Part shown: one piece after another, positions 15,938 to 24,391 of the stretch | How the letters are laid out: each line of letters begins with the position of its first letter | Numbering within the stretch: position 1 is the first letter of the stretch | Assembly (NCBI GenBank): GCA_965213905.1 | Contig: OZ243922.1 | Location: forward strand, 2,232,001 to 2,296,000 | Source of the DNA: SIRX01 sp965213905 | GTDB taxonomy: Bacteria > Actinomycetota > Rubrobacteria > Rubrobacterales > Rubrobacteraceae | DNA length: 64,000 bases | Direction: 5' to 3' | Notes under the pieces: generated by a model | What the model saw: the letters and a program-made list of their open reading frames with translations, nothing else | Databases searched by the model: none | Told to the model about the DNA's origin: nothing | Made by a program: the position numbers and the translations under genes

Positions 15938-16897
15938 ATGATCCTGACCGTAACCCTTAACGCTGCCGTCGCCCAGACGCTCGTGGTCCCGAGCCTCACG
16001 CTGGGGCACCGTCACCGGGTACAGGAGAGTGTAGCCCTGGCCGGCGGCAAGGGCATAAACGTTGCCCGGAGCCTGCGTACCCTGGGCGTGCCGGTTCTTG
16101 CTACGGGGCTCGTCGGCGGACGAAACGCGGACGCCGTGCGGGACGGCCTCTCGGAGGCGGCCATACCGTTCGACCTCGTGGAGATCGAAGGCCACTCCAG
16201 GACTTCGACCGCTATCATAGACCCGACCAGCGGGGCGCAAACGGAGATCAACGAGTACGGCCCGGAAGTCAGCCCCCACGAACTCCAGGAGTTTTCCCGC
16301 CGGCTGGAGCACCTGATGGAGTACGCCACTGCGATAGTCTTCGCCGGGAGCCTGCCGCCAAACGTGGAGGAGAGTTTTCTGGTCGGCCTCGTAAAGCGGG
16401 CGCGCGACCGAGACCTCTACACCGTGGTGGACTCGACTCCGACGGTGCTGCGCTCCGCCCTCAAGGCAAACCCGTCGCTCGTCAGCCCGAACCAGCACGA
16501 GGCCGAGAGCGTGGTCGGCTTCGACTTTATCGAGGAGGAAGACTTTCCAAGAGCCCTCGGACGTCTAGTCGAACTCGGGGGCGAGGGGGCGTGCATAACG
16601 CTCTCCGAAGGACACTCCTACCTGACCTCCGGTAAAGACCTGATCTGCGCCCGGGCGCCAAAGGTGGAGACGCGCTCTACGGTGGGGAGTGGCGACGCCT
16701 ACCTGGCCGGACTCTTGGCGGGCCTCTTACACCGGAACCTCACCACCACCGACTCCGTGCGGCTCGCCGCCGGTTGCGCCGCCGCCAACGCCGAAACCCT
16801 CGGGGCCGGGATGCTAGAAGCCCGCCGGGCCGAAGAACTCGCCGAGTCCGTGGAGGCCGAAATTCAGTCTCTCAACCTGGAAGCCGACCGCGTCTAG
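15938..16897 (+). CDS. PfkB-family sugar kinase, 1-phosphofructokinase/tagatose-6-phosphate kinase group
   Basis: A 319-residue ribokinase-fold kinase. The N-terminal ITLN-like LTVTLNAAV, GGKGINVARSL and the C-terminal STVGSGDAYLAG (anion hole and catalytic Asp) place it in the FruK/LacC subgroup, which phosphorylates phosphorylated ketohexoses with ATP. The usual Pro-Asp of the FruK N-terminus (LNPAID) is changed to LNAAVAQ, so substrate prediction is uncertain. It begins 30 bases after the carboxypeptidase gene on the same strand. The ribosome binding site AAGGGAACCGAAG precedes ATG 15938. Confidence 0.8.
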   Translation: MILTVTLNAAVAQTLVVPSLTLGHRHRVQESVALAGGKGINVARSLRTLGVPVLATGLVGGRNADAVRDGLSEAAIPFDLVEIEGHSRTSTAIIDPTSGAQTEINEYGPEVSPHELQEFSRRLEHLMEYATAIVFAGSLPPNVEESFLVGLVKRARDRDLYTVVDSTPTVLRSALKANPSLVSPNQHEAESVVGFDFIEEEDFPRALGRLVELGGEGACITLSEGHSYLTSGKDLICARAPKVETRSTVGSGDAYLAGLLAGLLHRNLTTTDSVRLAAGCAAANAETLGAGMLEARRAEELAESVEAEIQSLNLEADRV

Positions 16898-16946
16898 GGG
16901 TTCTTTTGGGAAGCCTGGGCGGCCCGGTTATGCTGCCGTCCCGTGC

Positions 16947-16952
16947 TAAAAT
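16947..16952 (+). promoter_or_regulatory. -10 box of trxA
   Basis: TAAAAT lies 47 bases upstream of the trxA start. No convincing -35 was found. Confidence 0.4.
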
Positions 16953-16998
16953 AAGGCGCTGCAAGTCGTTATCCCAAAGAGATGGAGGTCAACCTGTT

Positions 16999-17310
16999 AT
17001 GGCGGTCGCAGAAGTAACGGACGCCAACTTCGAGGGCGAAGTCCTCAAGGCGGACAAACCGGTAATAGTAGATTTCTGGGCGCCGTGGTGCGCGCCGTGC
17101 CGCAGGATCTCTCCCATCCTCGAAGAGATGTCCGAGGACAGGCAAGACGTACAGTTTTTCAAGATGAACGTGGATGACAACCCATCCACGGCAATGAACT
17201 ACGGCGTCTCCAGTATCCCGACGATAGTTCGCTTCGAGGGCGGTCAAGAGACGCAGAAAGCGGTCGGGGCGCTGCCCAAAAACCAGCTTTCGTCGCAGCT
17301 CGGGTTGTAG
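16999..17310 (+). CDS. trxA: thioredoxin
   Basis: A 103-residue classical thioredoxin. The redox site is WCAPC at residues 30-34, preceded by VDFWAP, and the cis-proline sits in SSIPTI. One substitution is notable: CAPC replaces the common CGPC. The protein reduces cytosolic disulfides with thioredoxin reductase. GGAGGT at 16984-16989 precedes ATG 16999; the frame is open much further upstream inside the kinase gene, but the thioredoxin domain starts here. The order trxA, groES, cwlM-like recalls the trxB2-trxC-cwlM group of mycobacteria. Confidence 0.92.
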   Translation: MAVAEVTDANFEGEVLKADKPVIVDFWAPWCAPCRRISPILEEMSEDRQDVQFFKMNVDDNPSTAMNYGVSSIPTIVRFEGGQETQKAVGALPKNQLSSQLGL

Positions 17311-17321
17311 CCCGTTTCTAA

Positions 17322-17350
17322 TTGCAACGAGGAAGCCGGACGGTTACAAT
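17322..17350 (+). promoter_or_regulatory. promoter of groES
   Basis: TTGCAA at 17322-17327 and TACAAT at 17345-17350 have exactly 17 bases between them. The leader of about 84 bases contains an inverted repeat, GGAGC (17373) to GCTCC (17394). No CIRCE or HspR-type element was found. Confidence 0.65.
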
Positions 17351-17440
17351 CCCGGACTGGTAGCCCAAAGAAGGAGCTTTCGAAACGTTGCTCCGGAGGG
17401 TAATTGTCAAGAACGTATGAGTTTTAGAGGAGGTACTTAG

Positions 17441-17710
17441 ATGAAATTCAAACCACTCGGAGAGCGCGCGTTGGTCAAGATGGTCGAGCGGGAGCAGACG
17501 ACCGCTTCCGGAATCGTTTTGCCGGACACAGCCAAAGAGAAGCCGCAGACGGCGGAGGTCGTCGCGGTCGGCGAGTTTGAGAACGGCGTACAGGTTAGCG
17601 AGGGAGACGTAATCGTCTTCGCCAAGTACTCGGGAACCGAGATCAAGCTGGACGGCGACGATTTCATGATTTTGGATGCCGAAGACATCCTCGGGGTCGT
17701 AGAGGACTAA
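17441..17710 (+). CDS. groES: co-chaperonin GroES
   Basis: An 89-residue Cpn10. PLGERALVKMVEREQTTASG begins the barrel, the mobile loop follows, and the protein ends with DILGVVED. GroES forms the heptameric lid on GroEL and acts in cytoplasmic protein folding. groEL is not in this window, so the pair is split, as in many actinobacteria that carry several groEL copies. A strong GAGGAGGT ribosome binding site precedes ATG 17441, and a hairpin terminator follows, so it is transcribed alone. Confidence 0.95.
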   Translation: MKFKPLGERALVKMVEREQTTASGIVLPDTAKEKPQTAEVVAVGEFENGVQVSEGDVIVFAKYSGTEIKLDGDDFMILDAEDILGVVED

Positions 17711-17744
17711 TACTCTACCGGGAGTAATTTCTGGGCAAGAGAGG

Positions 17745-17782
17745 GCGCCGGACGCACTAGTAGCGTCCCGGCGCTTCTCTTT
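17745..17782 (+). terminator. rho-independent terminator of groES
   Basis: An 11-base stem (17745-17755 with 17763-17774, one bulged C) around a seven-base loop is followed by TTCTCTTT. Confidence 0.8.
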
Positions 17783-17838
17783 GTTGGCCGCGAGACTCCC
17801 GGGTCGAACAGAGATTTCTAGGGAGGATCGGCCGGACC

Positions 17839-18909
17839 TTGCGTACGTTGAGGAGAGGAGACCGCGGTAGGGAAGTCGTGGATCTCCAGACCCGTTTACA
17901 GGCCCTGGGCTTCGACTTCGGCAACCGGGGCATAGACGGCGTGTTCGGCCCCGTTACCGAAAGGGCCGTCCGGGCTTTCCAGCAAAACACCAGCATTCTC
18001 TCCGACGGCAAAGTGGGGTGGCCGACCTGGAACGAAATCGTGGAGGCCGGCTATCGTCCCGGTGGACGTTTGATCTACTTGCGCCAGCCGCCTTTTCGGG
18101 GGGCGGACGTGATGCAGCTCCAGCGGATGCTCAACGACCTGGGCTTTGATCCGGGCGCCGTTAACGGTCTTTTGGACGAGCGTACGGCGCGCGCCGTGCG
18201 GGATTTTCAGAGAAACGCCGGGCTGACGGTGGACGGGGTGGTGGACGAAACGGTTTTCAAAGTCCTTGGCACCTACGCCTCGCAAAGCCTCGGCACCCAC
18301 CAACTACCGGATAAGAGCGGCGGGTACTTCCCGGAGGACATCTTCTCGGGGACCATCGTCGTGGACGCGGCCCACGGCGGGCGTGACAGGGGGTACGTCT
18401 GCCCGAACGGCCTCTCCGAAGCCGACCTGAACCTGGCGGTCGCCGAAGAGCTGGCCCAGATACTACCGGCCCACGAGATCCTCCTGACCCGCAGCGACGA
18501 CGAAGAGATCTCTCCCGCAGACCGGGCGGTTGTCGCCAACGAATCCGGGGCAAAGATGGTAGTCTCTATCCACCACGCCGCCCACCACTCACCAACGGCC
18601 AGCGGTACGGCCTCTTTCTACTTCGAGCGGTTGGGATACCAGTCCCATCGCGGACGCATGGCCGCCACCTACATCCAACGCGGACTGAGCCGGACCCTCG
18701 ACACTTGCGATATTGGGGAGTTCGGCCGCTCCTACGGCATACTACGCGAGACGAATATACCGGCGATCATGCTAGAGCCACTCTTTCTTACGAACCCGGG
18801 AAACCTGGAGCTGGCCTCAGATCCCTACTACCCCGTCACCGTCTCCGAAGCCATAGCCGGCGCCCTGGAACTCTACGCGAGCCGCGACGACGGCTTTATA
18901 GCGGTTTAG
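17839..18909 (+). CDS. CwlM-like N-acetylmuramoyl-L-alanine amidase-fold protein
   Basis: A 356-residue protein with two PG_binding_1 domains (about residues 5-70 and 85-150) and a C-terminal Amidase_3 domain. Zinc-site candidates are all present: His in DAAHGG, Glu in GLSEADLNL and His in SIHHAAH, with a catalytic Glu in MLEPLFLTNP. There is no signal peptide or membrane helix, so it is predicted to be cytoplasmic. That is the architecture of mycobacterial CwlM, a phosphorylated regulator of MurA rather than a hydrolase. Proximity to trxA supports orthology. The start is TTG 17839. Confidence 0.8.
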   Translation: MRTLRRGDRGREVVDLQTRLQALGFDFGNRGIDGVFGPVTERAVRAFQQNTSILSDGKVGWPTWNEIVEAGYRPGGRLIYLRQPPFRGADVMQLQRMLNDLGFDPGAVNGLLDERTARAVRDFQRNAGLTVDGVVDETVFKVLGTYASQSLGTHQLPDKSGGYFPEDIFSGTIVVDAAHGGRDRGYVCPNGLSEADLNLAVAEELAQILPAHEILLTRSDDEEISPADRAVVANESGAKMVVSIHHAAHHSPTASGTASFYFERLGYQSHRGRMAATYIQRGLSRTLDTCDIGEFGRSYGILRETNIPAIMLEPLFLTNPGNLELASDPYYPVTVSEAIAGALELYASRDDGFIAV

Positions 18910-18999
18910 GCTTCAGGCCTCGGATTTCAGATCGTTCAGGTCGCTTCGTCGCTTCGGAGTTGCGACCCTCGCTTTCAGCAACTTCGGGTTTTCCGAAAC
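18910..18999. other. intergenic stretch with CCTGA/TCAGG-type short repeats
   Basis: Short imperfect units such as GGCTTCAGGCCTC and CCTGACACCTCC flank the space between the CwlM-like gene and the tRNA promoter. Similar units occur at 58786-58915 and about 35880-35912. No gene is visible here. Confidence 0.3.
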
Positions 19000-19027
19000 C
19001 TGACACCTCCGATCCGGCTGGTATAAT
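19000..19027 (+). promoter_or_regulatory. promoter of tRNA-Pro
   Basis: CTGACA at 19000-19005, a 16-base spacer and an extended -10, TGG plus TATAAT at 19022-19027. The start point would be a few bases before the mature tRNA. Confidence 0.75.
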
Positions 19028-19039
19028 ACCCCCCGCAGT

Positions 19040-19113
19040 CGGGACGTAGCGCAGCCTGGTAGCGCGCCTCGTTCGGGACGAGGAGGTCGGAGGTTCGAAT
19101 CCTCTCGTCCCGA
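19040..19113 (+). tRNA. tRNA-Pro (CGG)
   Basis: A complete cloverleaf of 74 bases. The acceptor stem is CGGGACG with CGTCCCG, the discriminator is A, the anticodon stem CCTCG/CGAGG encloses loop TTCGGGA (anticodon CGG), and the T-arm has GGTTCGAATCC. The CCA end is not encoded. It reads the codon CCG. Confidence 0.96.
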
Positions 19114-19118
19114 CTCTT

Positions 19119-19141
19119 TTAGGGATTTTCCCTAACTTTTA
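19119..19141 (+). terminator. terminator after tRNA-Pro
   Basis: A seven-base inverted repeat, TTAGGGA and TCCCTAA, around TTT is followed by CTTTTAT. It may also serve the convergent ABC-F gene, which ends at 19158. Confidence 0.65.
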
Positions 19142-19157
19142 TCTTCCGATCCGGCGG

Positions 19158-21053
19158 TTATAGTTTGGCTTCTTCGGCCTCTTCCAGAAGCGTACCCCAA
19201 TCTTCGTAGAGGTTCTCCAGCACGCTTTTTAGCTGACGGTGCTCCGTAACTACTTTGCGGGAGCGCTCCCCGTCGGCGTAGAGTTCCGAGGTGGCAAGCT
19301 CTTTCTCCAAACGACCTATGCGACGTTCGGTGGCGTCTATCTCACCCTCCACCGCGACCAACCGGGTGGCGATGATGCTCTGGTTCTTGTCTAACCCGGG
19401 ACGCACCCGCTGCCGGGGCGTCTTTTTGCCGCCCTCCCGGACGTCTAGACGCCGGTAGGAGCGGTAGTAGTCGTAGCCACCGGGATAGTTGGTGAGCTTT
19501 TTGTCGCCCAACTCGACCACGCGGGTCGCGAGCTTCCTGAGAAAGTACCGGTCGTGGGAGATAAAAAATATTGTGCCTTTGTATTGGAGCAATGCTTCTT
19601 CCAGGGCTTCGCGGGCGGGAATGTCCAGGTTGTTCGTCGGTTCGTCCAGCAGGAGGAAGTTGGCGTCGCTGACCACGATCTCCGCGAGCGAGAGCCGGTT
19701 TTTCTCGCCGCCCGATAAAGATGAGACTTTCTTGAACACGTCGTCGCCGGAGAAGAGGAACGAGCCCAGAAGGTCTCGTGTGTCGGGGGCATCGAGGCCC
19801 GTCGCGTCCATGGCTTCTTGCAGGACGGTTTTACCGCCTTCGAGCCGGGCGAGTTGTTGGTCCTGGTAGGCGGGCGTAACGTTGTGACCGAGACGGGTCC
19901 GTCCGCCGCGGGGTTCCAGCTCTCCGGTCGCGAGCCGCATTATGGTGCTCTTGCCGGTCCCGTTCGGGCCCATGAGCGCGACGCGCTCCCCGCGCTCGAC
20001 CACGAGGTTCAGTTCTTGCAGTAGCGGTTCGCCGTCCTCCTCGTAGGCATAACCAACCTCCTCCATCTCCAGGACCACGCGGCCCGCGCGCCGGGTCTCT
20101 TCACCGAGGTCCAGCCGGATGTTCTTCGAGCTTCGTCCCGGGTCGTCGATCTTCTCCATCCGGTCCAGGAGTTTCTGTTTGCTCTTTGCCTGGCTGGCTT
20201 TTTTCGCTTTGGCGCGGTTTTTCTCGATAAACCGTTCCAGTTGCTCGCGGCGCTCGGCGTTCGCTTTGGCTTTGCGGGCGAGTTGCTCGTCGCGGGCCGC
20301 TTTTTCGCGGACGTAGCCGCTGTAGTTGCCCGGGTAGCGGACGAGCTTTCCGTCTTCCAATTCCACGATGGAGCCTGCCACGGCGTCCAGAAAGTAGCGG
20401 TCGTGGGAGACCACGAGTATGGCGCTACGGGCGTTCTTTATAAAGCCTTCCAGCCACTCTATAGCCCGGAGGTCCAGGTGGTTCGTGGGCTCGTCGAGCA
20501 GAACGAGATCCGGCTCCTCCAGAAGCAGCCTCGCGAGCGCCACGTGGCTCTGCTCGCCGCCGGAGAAAGACCCGACCGGGCGCTTCCAATCTTCGGGGGC
20601 GAAGCCTAAGGACGAGAGGGCCGAGGCCGCCCGCGCCCGGTAGGCGTAACCGCCGTCCCGCTCGAACTCGGCCTGGAACCTCCCGTAGCGTTCCAGAAGG
20701 GCGTCGGAGGGGTTTTCGGCCAGTTCGTTCTCCAGTTCTTCGAGTTCTTTTTCGCGCAGGATCAGGGGCTCGAAAGCCGACAGTAGCTCTTCTTCGATGG
20801 AGACTCGCCCGCGCTCGCCCGCGTAGAGGTTCTGCGGCGTCATCCTCACCCGGGCGCCGCCGATGCGCTCGACGCCGCCGGCCTCTGTATCCGAGTTACC
20901 GGAGAGCACGTTGAGCAGGGTCGTCTTGCCGACCCCGTTGCGTCCGACCAGCCCGATCTTCTCCCCAGACTCGACGGCGAGCGAGGCCCCGGAGAGAATC
21001 TTCAAATCCCCCCCGTGATATTTGACCAAATCTCTCGCTATAACGACTTTCAC
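19158..21053 (-). CDS. ABC-F family ATPase
   Basis: A soluble protein of 631 residues with two fused ABC ATPase domains and no membrane segments. Domain 1 has Walker A GRNGVGKTT and the signature SFSGGEQ. Domain 2 has Walker A GPNGTGKST and SLSGGEKN. Walker B is LLLDEPTN in both. A charged linker rich in Lys and Arg (about residues 255-310) separates the domains, and a C-terminal coiled coil follows. ABC-F proteins act on the ribosome in translation quality control or antibiotic protection; this one resembles the Uup/YdiF group. The start is GTG 21053. Confidence 0.9.
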   Translation of the reverse strand: MKVVIARDLVKYHGGDLKILSGASLAVESGEKIGLVGRNGVGKTTLLNVLSGNSDTEAGGVERIGGARVRMTPQNLYAGERGRVSIEEELLSAFEPLILREKELEELENELAENPSDALLERYGRFQAEFERDGGYAYRARAASALSSLGFAPEDWKRPVGSFSGGEQSHVALARLLLEEPDLVLLDEPTNHLDLRAIEWLEGFIKNARSAILVVSHDRYFLDAVAGSIVELEDGKLVRYPGNYSGYVREKAARDEQLARKAKANAERREQLERFIEKNRAKAKKASQAKSKQKLLDRMEKIDDPGRSSKNIRLDLGEETRRAGRVVLEMEEVGYAYEEDGEPLLQELNLVVERGERVALMGPNGTGKSTIMRLATGELEPRGGRTRLGHNVTPAYQDQQLARLEGGKTVLQEAMDATGLDAPDTRDLLGSFLFSGDDVFKKVSSLSGGEKNRLSLAEIVVSDANFLLLDEPTNNLDIPAREALEEALLQYKGTIFFISHDRYFLRKLATRVVELGDKKLTNYPGGYDYYRSYRRLDVREGGKKTPRQRVRPGLDKNQSIIATRLVAVEGEIDATERRIGRLEKELATSELYADGERSRKVVTEHRQLKSVLENLYEDWGTLLEEAEEAKL

Positions 21054-21166
21054 GCCGATGAAATTACCACGTTACAGAAATCTATCTAGCCCGCCGGTAG
21101 AAAATCCTTCCCGCCGTCGTTGTCCGCAATTGCCCGGACGAGCCTGTTCTGGGATAAGCTTCGAAC

Positions 21167-21982
21167 GTGAAAGAGGTCGGGAAAAGAATGCCGGAAGGGC
21201 CACCCGGAGGTCCTTTGACACCAGAGGAGCGGGTGGAGTTCGAGGAGGGTTTGATCTCTTTTTCCGACCGCCAGTTGGGTTTGCTGGGCGACATCCGGGG
21301 CCTGGACGTACTCTACGCCGGTGGCTTTTCGCTGCTCTGGATCGAGGGCCTCAGCCAGCGTATCGGTGAGGGTGGGAGCCTCACCGTGCTGGATCTCGAC
21401 GAGGAAGCCCTCGGAGAAACCAACGAGCGGCTCGCGGAAGCCGGCCTCGCGGCCCCGGTAAGCCTCGTCGCGGGGGATGTTTTCTCGCCGCCCTTCAGGG
21501 ACGGAAGTTTCGATCTCGCCTACTCTGCGGGCCTCTTCCACGAACTGGACGTGACGGAGAGGGCCGCGGACAAAGCATTGCAAGCCCTAGCGCGCGCCGT
21601 GCGCCGCGGCGGGCGGGTGGCGACCACGGACTTCGTAGACTCCACGCCGGCCGTCCAGATCGAGGACGAACGCCTCCGGGCGGCCGTCTGGGACGAACTA
21701 CACGGGCGGAAGCTCTACAGCATCGGCCCGCCGGAGAGGCTCGCCGCGGTGCACGAGAGCTACTTGGAAAACGTCGAGAAACGCACCTTAAGACCTTATT
21801 CCGTAGAACATCTCGGGAAGATCATCTTAGCCGAGAAAGAGCCGGAAGAGCTATCTTTTCTACCCCCCGAAGCGCGGGATGGTTGGCGCGGGCGATACGA
21901 AATCCTTCGGGAACGCATCCGGCGCGAAGGCTACACGCGGCCCGCGACGCTGTATCTGGAGGGACGAACCCCTGGCGGCTAA
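21167..21982 (+). CDS. class I SAM-dependent methyltransferase
   Basis: A 271-residue protein with a Rossmann-like methyltransferase core. A glycine-poor motif I sits in LDVLYAGGFSLLW, the acidic strand-2 end in LTVLDLDEEAL, and a later motif in DLAYSAGLFHELD. The C-terminal third is helical and could bind the substrate, which is unknown. Loss of the usual GxGxG in motif I is notable, so SAM binding should be regarded as probable rather than shown. The start is GTG 21167. It converges with the channel region and their stops overlap. Confidence 0.65.
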   Translation: MKEVGKRMPEGPPGGPLTPEERVEFEEGLISFSDRQLGLLGDIRGLDVLYAGGFSLLWIEGLSQRIGEGGSLTVLDLDEEALGETNERLAEAGLAAPVSLVAGDVFSPPFRDGSFDLAYSAGLFHELDVTERAADKALQALARAVRRGGRVATTDFVDSTPAVQIEDERLRAAVWDELHGRKLYSIGPPERLAAVHESYLENVEKRTLRPYSVEHLGKIILAEKEPEELSFLPPEARDGWRGRYEILRERIRREGYTRPATLYLEGRTPGG

Positions 21983-22437
21983 CCTTTCTTCTCTTCCGGG
22001 CTCCTCCACGAGAGCCGGTCCGGATCGTAGCCGAGGTCTACTGCGGCGTCGCGGATGAAAGTGTCGGTGCGGAGGGCGAAGGGTAGCCAACCCTTATAAC
22101 GCTCGTAGGCTTCTTCCGCCTCCGGACGCGGGTTTTCGAGGCCCGTCATGTCCCGCATATCCTGGTCCATCTCGATAAACCTCGAAAGCCAGGTGTCGTC
22201 GTTGCGCCCTTCGTTCAGGGCGACCGAGAAGGCTTCGTACGAGACGTAGTCGGGCTCTTCTTCCGCATAATGGGGGACGAACCTTTCTCTCATGCCGCCC
22301 ATCACCTCCTCGACGCCGGTCAGCAGGGTGGGCAGGCCCGGTCCTTCGGCGGCGGGGTGGTCTTTCGGGAGTCCCCAGCGCAGGGCGGCGGCCGTTTCGC
22401 TGACCACCCGGAACACGTACGGGATAGAGCGCCGGGC
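21979..22437 (-). pseudogene. C-terminal part of the K+ channel protein, cut off by an in-frame TAG
   Basis: The frame continues directly from the TAG at 22440-22438 with no frameshift. It encodes 152 further residues beginning ARRSIPYV and then FRVVSETAAALRWGLP, a helical domain. A GTG at 22416 could begin a separate protein of 145 residues, but no ribosome binding site precedes it. The amphipathic cytoplasmic domain after a pore module is what a full-length channel of this group would have. It is either a nonsense-mutated gene or an independently translated subunit. Confidence 0.5.
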
Positions 22438-23118
22438 CTAGCGGCTGTGGAAATAGTAGACCAGCGGGTAACGCCGGACGCCTTCGTAGTAGCTCGTCAG
22501 GTTCTGATGGAAGCCGCCGATAGTGGCGTCGAGGCCGCTCGGGTTGCCCTTCGGGAAGTGCGGCCTGAGAAGGTTAACGGGGTCCGCGTCGTCGCCCGCT
22601 TGGTGGTAGAGACCGGATGAGAGCGTGTTCCACTGCTGGAGAACCTGATAGATGTTCAGTATGTAAGTGATAAAGAGGGTGATAATCGAGAACCCGATAA
22701 GCGCCTGCACGAAAGTCAGGGTGCCGAAAAAGGGGTTTTTCGGGGTAATGTCCCCGTAGCCGAGGGTCCCTACCGTAACGCCGCTCAAGTAGATCATGTG
22801 CGGGAAAGTCGGCTTTGCGCCGCTCGTGAAGGAGAAGTAGTCTGTTTGCGAGTAGTAGATGAGGCCGAAGCCTAAAATTTCTACGAGCATCCACAGCAGA
22901 AGGGTGGCCGGTATCATGAAGGGCGCCCCGACCGACAACCCAAAATGCCGCGCCCTTGTCGGCAGGGGGCGGGTCACCGCCCGCAAGAGGCCCCAGGTCA
23001 CCCGGTAAAGGCGGCTGCTGAGAAAGCTGAACCCGTCGTAGTTCAGGACGGCGAAGAACACGTCCAAGAGCCCCACGAAGATCAACACGATACCGCACAC
23101 CAACAATACCCAGGTCAT
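22438..23118 (-). CDS. potassium channel protein, pore module (truncated by in-frame TAG)
   Basis: A 226-residue two-pore-helix-type channel. Hydrophobic segments lie near residues 3-25, 67-90 and 125-155. The pore loop carries TVGTLGYGDITP, the K+ selectivity filter with GYGD. It ends LVYYFHSR at TAG, and the same frame continues for 152 codons (see the next-gene-side pseudogene at 21979). The start is ATG 23118. K+ channels of this class set membrane potential and osmotic balance. Without the C-terminal domain the gating would probably be altered. Confidence 0.8.
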   Translation of the reverse strand: MTWVLLVCGIVLIFVGLLDVFFAVLNYDGFSFLSSRLYRVTWGLLRAVTRPLPTRARHFGLSVGAPFMIPATLLLWMLVEILGFGLIYYSQTDYFSFTSGAKPTFPHMIYLSGVTVGTLGYGDITPKNPFFGTLTFVQALIGFSIITLFITYILNIYQVLQQWNTLSSGLYHQAGDDADPVNLLRPHFPKGNPSGLDATIGGFHQNLTSYYEGVRRYPLVYYFHSR

Positions 23119-23306
23119 CTAACCTCTTTTTCTAATACCGGAAAGCATAATCACCCGAATACCTCCTGTTCCCGCCGACCATATCCGCTACACTTTCTGT
23201 CAGAAACCGGGCTGTACCTTACCGCCGTTTATTATTTCGCGCTACGGGGTATGGGCCGTCAAATTGTTAGGGTGTGTGGCGTAACAAACCCGAAAGGAGG
23301 GGCCTC

Positions 23307-23999
23307 GTGACGGAAAGATACGGCGACGAAGAGTCTGCCCAGGAAAGGGCCCGGCGACGGCTGCAAGAGCTGGAAGAACAGAGGTTGGCGGGCGGCTCCG
23401 GGGAAAGAGAAGTCTTCGTGCAGGATGAGACGTTTGAGCCCGAGGCGTCCGAGCCCGAGGCACCTAGACCTGAAGCACCCGAGCCCGGCGGGAGGTCTGG
23501 AAGCGGCGAGGCGTCCGGTCAAGTGTCCGGGCAAATGTCCGGGCAGGCTTCCGAGTATGCCCAGCAGGGCCAGGAGAAAGCCGCCGAAGTAGCGGGGCAG
23601 GGCCGGGAAAAGGCGAAGGGGCAGATCGCCACCCAGAAAGAGCGGGCTTCCGGGGAGTTGCAGGGCATAGCGCGGGCCCTCCAGAGCACGGGTGAGCAAC
23701 TGCGGGAGCAGAACCAGGACTCCGTCGGCCGCTACGCGGATCAGGCCGCGGAGCAGGTGGAGCGGCTCTCCAATTTCCTGGACGAAAAGGACTCGGAGCA
23801 ACTCCTAAACGAGGTGGAGGACTTCGCCCGGCAGAGCCCGGCGGTGTTCCTGGGCGGGGCGTTTTTGGCGGGGGTCGCCGCGGCCCGCTTTCTCAAGAGT
23901 TCCGCCGGCCAGACCGGAGACCTGAAAGAAGAGCTGAAGCAGGCGGGCGAGGAGTTGCGACAGAGCGCCACCCCGTCCGACGGCGGTGGTTTGCGGTGA
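23307..23999 (+). CDS. LEA-like, glycine-zipper membrane-associated stress protein
   Basis: A 230-residue hydrophilic protein of low complexity. After an acidic, Pro/Glu-rich segment comes a Gln/Gly/Ala/Lys-rich repeat region with SGQVSGQMSGQAS and AGQGREKAKGQ units resembling LEA group 3 or apolipoprotein-like amphipathic repeats. A short hydrophobic GGAFLAGVAAARFL segment follows near residue 190. GTG 23307 follows AAAGGAGG by seven bases. It opens a four-gene operon with holin-like and DUF3618 proteins. A membrane-protective role during desiccation or osmotic stress is inference. Confidence 0.6.
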   Translation: MTERYGDEESAQERARRRLQELEEQRLAGGSGEREVFVQDETFEPEASEPEAPRPEAPEPGGRSGSGEASGQVSGQMSGQASEYAQQGQEKAAEVAGQGREKAKGQIATQKERASGELQGIARALQSTGEQLREQNQDSVGRYADQAAEQVERLSNFLDEKDSEQLLNEVEDFARQSPAVFLGGAFLAGVAAARFLKSSAGQTGDLKEELKQAGEELRQSATPSDGGGLR

Positions 24000-24391
24000 T
24001 GCAGAAGAGCCGGCGGGACCGCCCGACGGGCGAGCTATTAGGGGACCTTTACCGGGGCGTTTCGAACGTCATAAGCCTGGAGATAGAGCTCGCCAAAACG
24101 GAGGTCAGCCAGAAAGCTTCCCGGGTCGGCAAAAACGTGGGTTTGTTGGCCGCCGGGGGCGCCATAGCTTACGCGGGTTTTCTGGCGCTCATAGCCGCGA
24201 TCATCGCCATACTGGCGACGTTTATGTATACCTGGCTGGCGGCCCTTATAGTGGCGTTGCTGGTGCTCGCGGCGGGTGGCGCGCTCGTGTGGGTTGGCTT
24301 AAAGACTCTTCAGCAAGAGTCTCCCGTACCACAAAGAACGGTCGAAACCCTCAAGGAGGACAAAGAATGGATGACAGACCAGACCAACTAA
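23999..24391 (+). CDS. phage-holin-superfamily (DUF1469-type) membrane protein
   Basis: A 130-residue protein with two adjacent membrane helices (about residues 45-72 and 76-100), preceded by an amphipathic segment with SLEIELAKTEVSQKA. This is the pattern of the actinobacterial Phage_holin_3_6/DUF1469 family, which is chromosomal and not tied to lysis. ATG 23999 overlaps the preceding stop (TGATG), so translation is coupled. The next gene starts inside its 3' end. Confidence 0.75.
   Translation: MQKSRRDRPTGELLGDLYRGVSNVISLEIELAKTEVSQKASRVGKNVGLLAAGGAIAYAGFLALIAAIIAILATFMYTWLAALIVALLVLAAGGALVWVGLKTLQQESPVPQRTVETLKEDKEWMTDQTN

Noticed and set aside
17311..17440. CIRCE or HspR element upstream of groES
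   Set aside because: Looked for TTAGCACTC-N9-GAGTGCTAA and CTTGAGT-N7-ACTCAAG; neither is present. Only a weak inverted repeat remains.
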